Positions 10,506 to 21,834 are shown, numbered from the stretch's first letter. The stretch is DNA of 64,000 bases from Helicostylum pulchrum (GCA_025677825.1 JAIXMO010000054.1:119687-183686), one strand, 5' to 3'. The notes: generated by a model not told the origin, from the sequence alone. A program made the numbers and translations.

Positions 10506-13500
10506 ATGGATTCTATTGAAAACCTCCCCTCACACGAAGACGAAAGAAGAGCTTACTTGGAAAGCCTTCCGCTTGCTACCGAAACCCTTTATCCCGTAAG
10601 TAACTACAATTCTTTCATAAATTACTTTCAAGAAATGGCAAAAAAATTTGGCAAAAACCCGTGCGCTTATTACCAGGACATGGATATTAATGGAGAGATC
10701 ATCGTTAAGAAACTGACATATGAGCAAGTCGATCGCATATCTTCTAATTTGGCCTGTACTCTTCACCCTATTCTCGCCGACAATTCTGTAGTGTCCTTAA
10801 TGGAGAATCATTCGGTTTATTATTATATCTTTTCTTTGGCTATCTACAAGCTTAGAATACCTATATTATTCTTGTCTACTCGCAACTCATCTCAGTCAGC
10901 CTGCCACTTATTAAAACAAGTTGGCGCACAGACTTTTGTTTATGGAGAATCTTACTCACATATCAAAGAGGCTGCAGTCGAAGTACTCGGTATCAAACAC
11001 TTGAAAATTCCTGATATCAATATCGATGAAATGATTGAGCATCCGCTGAATATAGACTCTGATAAACTGCTCGACAGAACCTTTACTCGTAAAGATTTGT
11101 TAAAGACTCTTTTGATTGTTCATAGGTAACTAGTCTTTTTTTTTTTAGAAAAAAAAAGAGTATTTTATTTAGTCGATTATTTATTCATGTAGTTCTGGAA
11201 CAACTGGAATTCCAAAGGCTGTTCGTTGGAGTAATCAGTATCTTATGTATTATACTCAAGTCGTTCATTATTCAACGATGATACGTGATCAAACAGATTT
11301 CCTGGGTGATGGAAATGATATTTCAATCAATCTAGCGCCACTGTAAGTAAAATAATAGAAATTCTTAAGGCTTAAAACTCAATCTAATAACTTGTGTTCA
11401 GATGTCATACAATGGGTTTATTTGCAAATTACTTTCCTATTGTTTTAGGTTCCTCTTTATTCTTTTTTCGCCAATTCCCTCCATCTGTTGATGAAGTTTT
11501 TAAAGTAATGAAATCTATCAATATCACAAGACTGGTTGCGCCTCCTTCTTACATTACCCAAATGATACATATAATGAAAGAAACAGGTGACGCTCAGCCG
11601 TTTAAAAAAATGAGAATAGTCATGTAAGTATTTTTTTATAACTTTGTAGGTATACTTGCAGATAGTTAATTGCGAAGAGTTTTTTTTTTAAAAAAAAAAT
11701 TATAGGTCTGGTGGTGCTCCAACTTCAAAAGATATGGATGAGTTCCTTCTGAAAAACAAAATACGTTTTGGTTCTATTCACGGAATGTCAGGTAACTTAT
11801 TTTCCAATAGGTTTTAAAAGTAAGAACTGAACCTTATAAAAAATTTCAATTAACAGAGTGTGTCGGCTTTTTGAGTTCTGAATTCTCCCTAGAACGAGTT
11901 GATAGCAATACCTTTTTTTTTGCGGAGGGATCCGACGACCATGCTTACATGGAACCATTTGATGAGAATAGTTATCAATTAATTATTAGAGTGGGTTCAT
12001 TCTATCTAGCGACCGGTGTTTATAACAGGGAAAATGGTGACTTTGCAACCAAAGACTTATTTATCAAAAGCAAGGTTAAGGATGACGGCTATATTTATGT
12101 AGGACGTGCCGATGACACTTTAATCATGTAAATTTACTAAAAAATACATACCAATAGTCCCTCACTAACACTTCGTTTCAAATTTTAGGTCAAGTGGAGA
12201 AAAGACTGATCCTTTGCGTATAGAACATATCGTAAGAACTAACCCAGTAGTATCTCATTGTACTGTTATAGGTGAAGGTCGTCCATGTCTTTCCGTTTTG
12301 ATAGAACTTAATTTTGAAGTAGCTAAGAAATTTTCTCTAGACTATATTTTAAAATCTGGTATAAAGAATTAATACGTAATATTATTATTTTATAAGTATT
12401 AACTTATAAATTTCATATTTAGTTCAAGAGACTATTCGAAAAGCAAATACCAATGCTTTTCGCCATAGTATTATCCTCCCAGAAATGATCAAAATCATTC
12501 CGTTGGACGCGAAATTACCTTTGTCTGATAAAGGTACAGTCATAAGAAAGCTTGCTATTACTCAATTCGAAGACGAAATCAACGAAATGTATTCCGATTT
12601 TTTATCACAGAACAACAAAAGAATAAAAGTAGACCACAACAGCGACAAAAGCGTTGTTAATGTCCGCGCAAAAGTGTTTGAAAATATATATCGGGTAATG
12701 GGATCAAAAGTCTTACTTCAGAATGATGTCTCTCTGTTTAAACAGGGCTTAACTTCTATTTTAGCAATTCAATTAAGAAATTATATTTCGGAAGATATTC
12801 ATGAGGTGCCTCAAGCTTTTTTTTACGAGCAACAAACCATTGAAAGCATTATAAACACTTTGGAAAAAATTACAGCAAATGAATTTAATCCTGCGACTAT
12901 AGCCAACCAATTTGATTACCAAAGTACTACTGATATTTTGAACAAGTATTTGCAACGTGCCTCTGAAGATCTTATTTCTCAGACCGAAATTGTCAGTGTT
13001 CCTTCTGATAACGACGACGAAGAACATGTTGTACTTCTTACTGGTGCGACAGGAAGTCTCGGTGCGTATATTCTCTGGAAGCTTCTTGATAATCCCAAAG
13101 TAAAAAAGGTATACGCTCTCGTACGTAGCAAAGAAGAGATTACTCTATTGGATCGCGTCGTTGAAACCTTTCAAGAACAAAAGTATCCAGTGTCGAAATT
13201 ACTTGACAGTAATCGTGTAAAAACATTACCTATGCGACTTGAACAAAAGAGGCTAGGATTATCAGCCCAATTGTACGAAAAATTAAAATCAGAGGTTACA
13301 ATAGTACAGGCCTGCGGATGGCTAATCGATTTTAACCAGACTGTCTCTTATTTCGATGCGGAATGTATTAGTGGTCTCTATAATCTTGTCAAATTTGCCA
13401 ATAGAAAGGAAGGTTCAATTCCTTTTCATTTCGTCTCTAGCGTTACTGCTTCTAGTGGGATAGGTAATGAAATTATCCGTGAGGTTCCGATGCCTTCTGA

Positions 13501-14265
13501 CCCAAAAATAGCTGCGCCTATGGGATACGGACAATCCAAGTTTATTGTAGAACAACTGCTTCAATATTTGGTTGAGAAAAAGAGTAAGTTTTTCGTATGC
13601 AACAGTAGTAAATTGAGAGATTAGTTAACTTGAATGTTTATATCCACAGATATGCCTTGCTTTATTTATCGTGTAGGACAACTATGTGGCGATAGAACTA
13701 CTGGATTGTGGAATACTACTGAAATGTACCCTTTGACTTTAATCGGTGGTGGAAGTTACCTGAAGAAGGTAGTATAATACTGACTAAACATGTTTTATTA
13801 ACTACTAATCAATGTGAGCTTTTATCAATTGGAAAGTTACCCGAATTAAACATGGCTATAGACTGGCTTCCTCTCGATATTGCAGGAGACGCCATAGTTT
13901 CGGTTATGATGAAAAATGGAAAAGGATCTGCGTATACTAAAGATAGTTATATTTTCAGTATAGTAAACCCTAATGACGTATCATGGTCCTCTCTTTTAGA
14001 TTCGTTAAAGAAATGCGGCATGAAGTTTGATATCGTGGAACCAGAATCATGGGTTAAAGAACTAGCATTGATGCAAGACAATCCTGCATATAGATTACTA
14101 AGCTTTTACCAGAAGTCATTCGTAAACGATCAGAGAGGTTCGCATAAATGGGATATCCAAAACACTGGTGGATTATTTCCAGATATCAATAATGCACCAA
14201 CTATAAATGATATTCTCCCCAAATATCTAAGTTTTTGGCAAAGTATCGGGTTTTATACGGAGTGA
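10506..14265 (+). CDS. NRPS-like synthetase: adenylation-carrier-thioester reductase (A-T-R)
   Basis: Nine exons sum to 3,246 coding bases (1,081 residues): 10506-11125, 11193-11342, 11402-11623, 11706-11791, 11857-12127, 12189-12358, 12423-13583, 13650-13768 and 13819-14265. The adenylation domain (about 1-590) has SSGTTGIPKAV (~207, ATP loop), FGSIHGMSE (A5) and DKGTVIRK (A10). A carrier domain follows with FKQGLTSILAIQLRN, where Ser ~618 is the phosphopantetheine site; the usual Asp before it is Thr. A reductase domain starts at LLTGATGSLGAY (~712, NADPH Rossmann motif) and has the catalytic YGQSK (~877). Such A-T-R enzymes activate a carboxylic acid, load it on the carrier and release it as aldehyde or alcohol, as in Lys2 and fungal NRPS-like reductases. 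There is no condensation domain. The substrate cannot be read from sequence. Inverted dispersed repeats lie on both sides of the locus. Confidence 0.9.
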
Positions 14266-14569
14266 AATAGCATATTACGTTCCATTATATTCACAAAGAA
14301 GAAGGAAGAACGGTACTTGACTACTAGTCAATGTTAAAAAAAACCCCCATAAGAATGAACCTTGGGATAAATAAATAAAAATAAAATAAAAAATATTGGG
14401 ATTGATGTTTTTTTTTGCTACGGAGCTGTACTCTAATACAATTTATCGTTGTACTATTTCACATGCCAAATGAAACAATATTATCTTCATATGGTGGCAC
14501 GTAAGTTTCTATTAAGCAGATGATGGTATTATTGGACACTAAATCAAAAACACAAGCTAGACTACTATT
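14266..14569. other. Spacer after the A-T-R gene
   Basis: About 300 A/T-rich bases lie between the synthetase stop and repeat family 2. An AAATAAATAAAAATAAAATAAA-like polyadenylation-rich stretch lies near 14367-14395. Nothing else is recognised. Confidence 0.3.
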
Positions 14570-15110
14570 GATACAGCTTAAAGTAAAAAGTGTAAAGTTT
14601 GGGGGAGATTATTACGTGTGTGGTTAAACAGCAGATAATAAAATAGTAGTAAGAGTAGTGAGCACCAGACTGTTTAGTAGTCAACTGAATTAAGACTTGG
14701 GTTATTTATTTATTTGTATAAAATGGTATTTAACGACTAGTCTTTAGGAAAGTACGAGTCAAAGCGATGTATAATTACAAAGGGACTTATACCAGTTAAA
14801 AGAGAGTGGGGAATAAGTAATAGATTCATAAAAAGTAAAGTAAAATAGAGTTTATATGCTAAAGGTAATGAAGTTTCTGCAGTTAATACTAGGTCTGTTG
14901 TTCTCCAAAAGATGCTATAAAACAAATGGGAGTTGATCAGAGAGGGATTATAAAGGGCAAACTTAGGAAAACCAAGTAGAATATTTGATAAACTTGTTTA
15001 TTACCAAGAACTTTTGTTCTCGTTTTGAATTGAAAAAGAAAGAGGGTGTTTATAAGAAAATCCAAGGTTTGGGTTACCTTGAATTTAAATGAGCGTAACA
15101 ATGTATAACG
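14570..15110 (-). repeat. Dispersed repeat family 2, copy D1 (inverted)
   Basis: The reverse complement of this block aligns by eye over most of its length with 40565-41030. Shared blocks include AACTTTACACTTTTTACTTT, GACTACT.AA..GTCTGGTGC, AATTCAGTTGACTACT, GTAATTATACATCGCTT and CTCTGATCAACTC, with scattered substitutions and a D1-only insertion of about 60 bases near 15000-15060. No ORF is conserved between copies and no terminal repeats are obvious, so the type of element is unknown. It follows the A-T-R synthetase gene and precedes copy B of family 1. Confidence 0.7.
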
Positions 15111-15377
15111 AAAGAAGGTGAACCCGCAAGATTGTCATTCTCAGGACGTATTCGTGAAGCTTTGCATTTTAGCGTAAAAGAAAGAGCTAATTTGTATGTT
15201 TTCGATTTGAAACTTAAATAAAAGAGACCTATAAATTATATTTTTTATTTGCGTATACATCTACATTTTATAAGAGTAATTGATTGTAAATTTATTAACA
15301 AAAAGTACTCGCTAGAATATAAATATTTTGCAGTTATGCCTCGGTAAGTGTTATGCGTAAGTGATATTATGCTAAAG

Positions 15378-15645
15378 CCAAACATTCATAAATACATGCT
15401 TTTAGTTTTGACATTTGTAAATAATTATATCATACAGCAAGTAACATCTTATCACTACAGTATAACTCATTCTTGGTTCTTAACTAAGTTTCACTAATTA
15501 TCCCTTACTTTATCATAGTGTATTGTAGTATAATAATATCGGTCCAATATATGAAGCTTCCCTGTACTGGATTTTTTTTTGCATTGTTGAAACCTATTTT
15601 TTTATGGGATGAACATGGTCGGGTGTGTGTAGTCTGAAATTTAAT
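15378..15645 (+). repeat. Dispersed repeat family 1, copy B (direct)
   Basis: This block runs from about CATTCATAAATACATGC to GATGAACATGG. It aligns with copy A read in reverse (7890-8140) and with copy C (51530-51760), sharing TTTGACATTTGTAAATAATT, CATACAGCAAGTAA and TTTCACTAATTAT. Copies A and B are inverted relative to each other and bracket the uncharacterised gene plus the A-T-R synthetase, a span of about 7.2 kb. The 130 bases after it are the promoter of RPN5. Confidence 0.65.
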
Positions 15646-15780
15646 GCTGACCTTATAAAACACGAATGACGTATACTCCGTGCTAGAAAACGTAAGCTCT
15701 TTTTATTATATAAACCTTTTTTGTTTTGTTTTGTTCTGTATTCTTCTTTTTTTATTTAAATAAATATACATATATCAATC

Positions 15781-17529
15781 ATGTCAGACGGAAAGTTGGA
15801 AAAAATGGACAAGGACTTTAGTCCTCAAGTTGATATTCTTTTACCAGAAACTGAAGCTTTAGCCAAGGTAATAAAATCAAATAGATAAAACATGTACGCG
15901 TATGTTTAGAACTCACACCTTTTTTTTTTTTGCTTGTGTATAGCAAGGTAAAATTAATGAGGCTTTGGAAAAGTTAATATCTATCGAAAAGCAAGCCAGA
16001 AACGTAACTAGATAATTCAGTCGATTTTTTTTTTTGGATGTGCTAAAATATTGTTTTTTTTTTGTTCCTCTTTCATGTAGGCTGCCGATCAAGCATCAAC
16101 TGGTCGTGTTCTTGTTCAAATTGTCAAGTTGTGTCACCAAGTTAAAGATTGGAAACTTTTGAATGAGCAAATTATTTTATTGTCAAAGAAGCATGGCCAA
16201 CTTAAGGCTGTAAGTAGAAATAAAGAAAGAAAGAAAGAAAAGCGTACCTGTATTAATATAATGGTGTAGGCTACTTCATTGATGGTTCAAGAAGCCATGA
16301 CTTATCTTGATTCTACACCTGATATGGAAACTAAACTTGAATTAATTGATACACTTCGTACTGTTACTGACGGAAAGGTAAAGTAAAAAGAGAGAGTTTT
16401 TTTTTATTCAAACTAAAAAAAAAATTAGATTTATGTTGAAGTCGAACGTGCACGTATTACTCGTCTTTTGTCAAAGATTCGCGAAGAAGAGGGTAAAGTA
16501 TCTGAAGCCGCTAATATTCTTCAAGAACTTCAAGTAGAGACATTTGGTTCAATGAATAAGCGTGAAAAGGTCGACTTTATTTTGGAACAAATGAGACTCT
16601 GTTTGGCCAAATCAGATTACATTCGTACTCAAATTATTTCCAAGAAGATCAACATCAAGTTCTTCCAAGATAAGGAGAATGAAGTAAGTGTTACTTTTTT
16701 TTTCTGTTTCAAAAAAAAAAGAGCAATACTTAAAGTTTCTTTTTTAAAAATTAGGATCTTAAACTTCGATTCTATAACTTGATGATTCAACATGCTTTAC
16801 ATGAAGAACAATACTTGAACGTACACAAGTTTTATAAGCAAATTTATGACTCTGAATCTATCAAAGAAGATGAAACTAAATGGAAACCAGTACTTCAAAA
16901 CGCAGTTCTCTTTGTTATTTTATCACCTTTTGATAACGAGCAATCTGATTACCTTCACAAGATTTACCAAGACGTTCGATTGGCACAAATTCCTCAATAT
17001 CAAGAATTGACAAAGCACTTTGTTACAATTGAATTGATGCGTTGGTCACAAATTGAAGAAGATTACGGAGCATTATTAAGTGCATCTGCAGCTTTTAACA
17101 AGTCAACTGAAGAAGGTCAAAAGAGATTAAAGGAACTTCATAACCGTGTTGTTGAACATAACATTCGTGTTATTGCTAAATACTATACACGTATTTCTAC
17201 AAAGAGATTAACACAATTACTTGATTTGAATGAAAAGGTTGCTGAAGAATTTTTGTCAAAATTGGTTGTTTCCAAGACCATTTATGCTCGTATTGATCGT
17301 TCTGCTGGTGTCGTTAATTTCCAAACAAAGAAGGATGCCAATGAAATTTTGAATAACTGGTCCAGTGATATCAACTCATTGTTAAACTTGATTGAAAAGA
17401 CATGTCATTTGATTTCCAAAGAGGTAAATACAATATGAATATACTGCCTTTTTTTTTTTTTTTTTTTTTACTGACGCGTATTTTTTTTTATTGTAGGAAA
17501 TGGTACATAGTATTGCAAAGGTTAAATAA
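15781..17529 (+). CDS. RPN5: 26S proteasome regulatory subunit Rpn5 (PSMD12)
   Basis: Seven or more exons run from ATG 15781 ([18 protein letters not shown]) to TAA 17527-17529. Rpn5 is a PCI-domain lid subunit of the 26S proteasome. The N-terminal helical repeats include [29 protein letters not shown] and [20 protein letters not shown]. The C-terminal PCI domain holds [20 protein letters not shown] and [15 protein letters not shown], the winged-helix part. The last intron separates HLISKE from [10 protein letters not shown], a normal family ending. Introns are flanked by long T tracts. It is convergent with the persulfide dioxygenase gene, with only 46 bases between the two stop codons. Confidence 0.95.
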
Positions 17530-17575
17530 ATAAAGAGAGACAGAGAGACACACACAGAGAGAGAAATGTTTTTTT

Positions 17576-19250
17576 TTAAGAAGCAAATCTTACAGGAATT
17601 TTAAAGAATTGAGATGGTTTTTTATCACTTTCAGGTGTGGGTAAAATACCACCTCTGAGGTTGGTCTGTATAAACAAATCAGTACTTTTTTTAAAAATAT
17701 ACATATGTACGTGTGTAAAAAAGTATTACCTGAATAGAAGGATGGATATAACGTGGTGCCTTTAATTTTGAATCTCTTTCTTTACGCATTTTTACATAAT
17801 CTTGTAATGAAACAGTAGTATTAATCATTTTGTTTTTGGTCTTTTGATTTTCCAACGAGGTCATAACGTTGTACTATTTAATTTCGTTTTAATATGTACA
17901 TATGTGATTTATTTGTGTACATGTATACTTACTGAACGATCTGCAGGAGGGTAATCATGACCAACATAAATTCTTGTGTCATCAGGCCAGTACTTGTACA
18001 TTTTATGAACACTCTGATATAATTCTTCTGCACTACCGCCTGGAAAGTCACAACGAGCAGTACCAATATCAGGCTAAAAAAAGAACACATTAAGCATATT
18101 TGTTTTGTCACGAATGTGCACGAGAAGAACTTACCATAAATAATGTATCACCTACAAAAGCGGCATCACCGATACGAATAGACATACAGGCAGGAGTATG
18201 ACCAGGAGTAGATAGTACACTGCATTTAATATCATTACCCAACATCCAAGTCATATCCTCCTTGATCAATGTATCAAATTGTTCTCCAGTTGTTTTTAAT
18301 TCAGATTCATCTAGATTATAACGTTCTCTAAACACTTTTTGCACCCTGGTTACATTCTCACCAATACAAAATTCTGGTTTAGAAGGTAATTTAGACTTTA
18401 AATAATGAGCTGCAGTTAAATGATCCTATTATATTATTCGTTACTTTTTGTTTTATATAGTTATACAATCGGAACTTACAGCGTGAACATGAGTGTCAAT
18501 AATCTTTGAAACTTTCAAGTCATATTTCTCTGTAAATTGAATTAAACGTTTTGCCATTAATGAGTGTACGGTGGAAGAGAATGGGTCATAATCGAGTACA
18601 GGGTCAATAATATAGGCTTCTTTTGTCTCTGTGTTAAAAAGGAAAAAAATAGTGTGTGAGAAAAAAAAACTCCGCATGTTAAAATAGATCGTGTTACCTA
18701 AATCTGTCACTATATATTGTGCAGTTTCAGTATCGTTATCAAAAATAGAATGAACCCAAGGCGAATGGTTATCCATAAAAGGTTGAATAGGACCACCCCA
18801 TGCTTTTAAACCACCTGTTAAACTCCAAGTATCTTTAAATCCATGCTTTTCAGCTAAAATAGCAGCTTCATCACTTCTACGACCTGACATACATTGAAAT
18901 ACAATCTAAGCATAAAATGTCAGTTTAAAATTGAATTTATGAAAAATAAAAAAAAATAAAAGTAAATCATATTATACCTTGGTATGCTTATTTAAATCGG
19001 ATAATCCAGCTAAAAACATATCTGGGGTCAATTTAAATGGTACATTCACAGCACCTTTAATCTTTCCGTGCTTTTCAATTTCATGACGTTCTCGAACGTC
19101 AACAATAGTAATGTCGTTCTGAATGGTCTTTTGCTTTTCTTTTTCTAACCAGTCTGAAAGTTCGCTAGCGTTTATTTGCTTCGCTAAAGATAGAGTAGAC
19201 ACACTTCTTTTACTGTTAAGCTGTACGTTTCTTGTAATTAATCTCAACAT
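17576..19250 (-). CDS. Mitochondrial rhodanese-persulfide dioxygenase fusion (ETHE1-like)
   Basis: The start ATG 19250-19248 gives MLRLITRNVQLNSKRSVSTL, a basic, Ser-rich mitochondrial presequence. A rhodanese domain follows (TIVDVRERHEIEKHGKIKGA) with active-site loop CMSGRRSDE, where Cys can carry persulfide sulfur. The second domain is a metallo-beta-lactamase fold of the persulfide dioxygenase type: THVHADHLTAAHYLKSKL (HxHxDH, split by an intron), TPGHTPACMS, FVGDTLFMPDIGTARCDFPGG and VGHDYPPADR. The tail VKMRKERDSKLKAPRYIHPS is the usual C-terminal segment of bacterial Blh-type enzymes. The expected reaction is oxidation of glutathione persulfide to sulfite in mitochondrial sulfide disposal, with the rhodanese moving sulfur to thiosulfate or glutathione. 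Fusion order (rhodanese first) is the reverse of PDO-rhodanese proteins such as PRF. All metal-ligand motifs are intact. It has about seven exons. Confidence 0.88.
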
Positions 19251-19796
19251 TATATATATGATACAAGGGCGAAAACAAAAAATATATATGAATTTCAACC
19301 CTTTATACAAAAGATTAATTCCGATTTATAATTTCCCATATTTGCGTAATGGTTACGTGGATACACGTAAAATTTTAAAGTTAAAATTATATATTCTCAA
19401 AGTCACATTAAACCATTGTCTGTGCTCATTTTCACTACAAAAAGAAGAATCATATCTTTTTTTTGAAGGAATAAGTAAGAGATTACTTGAGGCCTAAAGT
19501 CCTTTATTTTTTGTTTTTTGTTTGTTGTGATATTATTAAGAAATGCGGGTAAGAACCTTTTTTTTTTTTTTTTGTTATTGTTGTTGTAAATATATTTGCA
19601 TGATTAAATAAGGTGTGATTGGATAATGAAACAGCAATATATAAAGGAGAGACAAGCTGTATATAAAAAAAAAAAAGGACCGTGATCCTTCTTTTTGTAT
19701 CTTCTTTCTTCTTGATTACTACTAGTTTATAATATGATATCATCATTTTTATCATTTTCATTTCGATTCTTTCTTTTACAATTACTCAGATTTACT
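19251..19796. other. Divergent promoter region
   Basis: About 545 A/T-rich bases lie between the divergent dioxygenase and glycogen-binding genes. A 14-T tract (19559-19572) and an A tract (19667-19677) are present. The ORF on the plus strand at 19123-19497 is out of phase with any homology and overlaps the dioxygenase exon 1, so I read it as non-coding. Confidence 0.4.
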
Positions 19797-20460
19797 ATGC
19801 GTGATTGGCTTGCTCTTCCTTCAAATACACCAAATGATGATGGCATTCGTTCAAAATGTATTACACATCATGATATGGCATTTATTGAAGAAGAAGAAGA
19901 AGAGGAAGAACAAGTGATTGATATGAAGCGTAGTTTATCTACTAGTAGTATGACTTCAGTTGATTCTGATCGGTCATCACTCTCTTCTAATTATATTGAG
20001 CACAAGGTAATAAGAAAGTAATACTTGTTAATAAATGATACTGATTGCTATCTACCTTACTATGTGTTACTTAGATATGTTGGAATCATGGTGGTAAAAA
20101 AGTACAAGTTACAGGAGAATTTGTGAACTGGTCAGGTAAAGAATTAAACAAAGTTGTAGAACACAAATAATAGCACTAAATGAGAAGTACACACATGATA
20201 TATGTAGTACCTGTTGATATGATTAAAGACACAGATTGTCACGTTGTCTATTTACAGATGGATAGTACCAAAGACATTGAATTTAAATTCATTGTAGATG
20301 GAGAATGGAAGTATGCTACTGATTTACCCCATCGAAAAGACTGGCGTAAGTTGTTTTATTTGTTTATATACACACTTACGTACGTATACAAATACTAATA
20401 ATAATAATAATAATAATAGGTGGTATAGTAAATAATGTTTTATCTAAGTCTATCATTTAA
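19797..20460 (+). CDS. AMPK1-type glycogen-binding (CBM48-like) domain protein
   Basis: Four exons are proposed: 19797-20005, 20075-20135, 20208-20345 and 20420-20460. The N-terminus is Ser-rich and acidic (FIEEEEEEEEQVID). The spliced second half is a complete AMPK1_CBM fold: VTGEFVNWS, then VVYLQMDSTKDIEFKFIVDG, EWKYATDLPHRKDW and GGIVNNVLSKSII. The FKFIVDGEW core with the following NNV is the family hallmark in AMPK beta subunits and fungal Crp1-like proteins that bind glycogen or cruciform DNA. Acceptor 20206-20207 (GTAG) was chosen because it alone keeps frame and the domain alignment. An in-frame upstream ATG at 19734 would add a hydrophobic stretch, so the start is uncertain. The stop overlaps the stop of the next gene on the other strand. 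Confidence 0.75.
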
Positions 20461-21017
20461 TTTGTGGTTGTATATAATACTACAAAAACAATAATTAAAA
20501 TTAAAAGAATACTACTGAACCCAATAGACATGATTCTATTCAATTTTTGCCATCGTACTGCCATTTTACCACCTCTTTCCGCAACGTGTTTTGGCCAAAC
20601 CGATCCAATCCACCAAAAGGGTGGAAATAGAAAACCAAATAAAAAGAATAAACCACATATTGAATAAAATCCATCTTGATCATTTTTACTTAACCACCAA
20701 GCATCCTTTTCTTGTTCATCTTCTGTTGTATTCTTATCTTCTTGATAAAAGGGTGGTCGTCGTGCTGAGGGTGATGATGATCGTGCTGCTGCTGCTGCTG
20801 CTGATATTGGTGTTTCAGATAATTGGTTTTTTAATACGCTTGCTTCGTTTAAAGTAAACTGACGGTCAATATATTTTTGAAACTGTTCATCTTTATCTTC
20901 TGAATGAATAATAATAGCTGAAGATAAAGGAGCAACATGGTTATTAGCCATGAGTTGTTCTGTTAACTGTAAAGACCATTCTGGTACTTGTTTTTTATTT
21001 TTATTATTATTACTCAT
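20457..21017 (-). CDS. Uncharacterised two-TM membrane protein
   Basis: A single-exon ORF of 186 residues starts at MSNNNKNKKQVPEWSLQLTE. The first 120 residues are hydrophilic with an Ala/Ser stretch (AAAAAARSSSPSARRPPF, encoded by GCA-type repeats) and an acidic stretch. The C-terminal third has two hydrophobic segments, ICGLFFLFGFLFPPFWWIGS and IGFSSILLILIIVFVVLY, joined by a basic loop (RGGKMAVRWQKLNRI). That suggests a tail-anchored hairpin in an internal membrane. I do not recognise the family. The stop codon overlaps that of the convergent glycogen-binding gene by two bases. Confidence 0.7.
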   Translation of the reverse strand: MSNNNKNKKQVPEWSLQLTEQLMANNHVAPLSSAIIIHSEDKDEQFQKYIDRQFTLNEASVLKNQLSETPISAAAAAARSSSPSARRPPFYQEDKNTTEDEQEKDAWWLSKNDQDGFYSICGLFFLFGFLFPPFWWIGSVWPKHVAERGGKMAVRWQKLNRIMSIGFSSILLILIIVFVVLYTTTN

Positions 21018-21122
21018 TGAGTAGAATGAAAAGAGAGAAAGTAAAAAAAAACTAACACAGCAACAAAAATGGACTAACTATCTTTTTTGTTATTGTTGTT
21101 GTATCACAGACACTTTTTCTTT

Positions 21123-21804
21123 TTAGTGGTGTCCACCACAACATTTGCTTGGTGCTGCTGCAGCTGCAGCTGCTGCAGGTCTTTGTCTCTTTTTACGATT
21201 GATGTTTTTGGCATATTTGATGGTATCATTATCACTTAATTCAGTATCTTTTGTAATTCTTAACTCTATTTAAAATAAATTAGTTCACCCTGCATTACAA
21301 CGACAAAAAAAAAAAAAAAAAAAAAAGTGACATACTGAACGTATTTTCCCCTTTAGGAACACCTTGAATAACGTTCTTTTTTAATAAAGTTTCGACCTGT
21401 CCAGCCAATTGTAATTTCTAATAATCTTACAGCGTTAAAAAATAAAAAGATGTATTTAGTTGTAGTCATTATACCTCTTCAAGAATATCAGAATTTGTCT
21501 CATTTTTAAATTGCATAAATCTTGTATAGGTTTCTTTTCTAGCAGCTAAAAGAAAAGATCATTTTATCAGTATTCTATTTCTTGTTCTTCTTATCAGTAC
21601 CTCCTTACCTTCAATAACTTTCAAATCAGCTAAAATATTGACGTATATCTTGGTTTAGTATTCTATCCCTTTTTCACTCCCCGTTTTTTTATATATATAT
21701 TATATCAAATCAATCCACTTACTATCAAATACCCGCTTTTGAGTCTTGAGTAAGCTACGGTAAGCTTGTATTGCTGCTTGCTTAGAAGGTGAAATGGTTG
21801 ACAT
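21123..21804 (-). CDS. MZM1: Complex III assembly factor Mzm1 (LYRM7-like)
   Basis: The start is ATG 21804-21802, MSTISPSKQAAIQAYRSLLK, with the LYR-type AYRSLLK...F motif. Five exons follow, giving ARKETYTRFMQFKNETNSD, VETLLKKNVIQGVPKGENTF, RITKDTELSDNDTIKYAKN and a tail PAAAAAAAPSKCCGGHH. The block KDTELSDNDTI closely matches yeast Mzm1 HKDTELGDNETI and separates it from other LYR proteins. Mzm1 holds the Rieske subunit in the mitochondrial matrix before Bcs1 inserts it in complex III. The Cys/His-ending tail after an Ala run is unusual. It shares a 194-base divergent promoter with the coiled-coil gene on its right. Confidence 0.88.
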
Positions 21805-21832
21805 TGTTTTAAAACAGTAATGAAACAGAAAT

Positions 21833-21834
<2 letters not shown>

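Noticed and set aside
20180..20398. ATG at 20180 as a gene start
   Set aside because: It lies in an intron; the AMPK1_CBM domain is complete only when exon 20208-20345 is joined to the upstream exons.
20457..20857. Plus-strand ORFs overlapping the two-TM gene
   Set aside because: They are complements of the Ala/Ser and hydrophobic coding stretches of the minus-strand gene.
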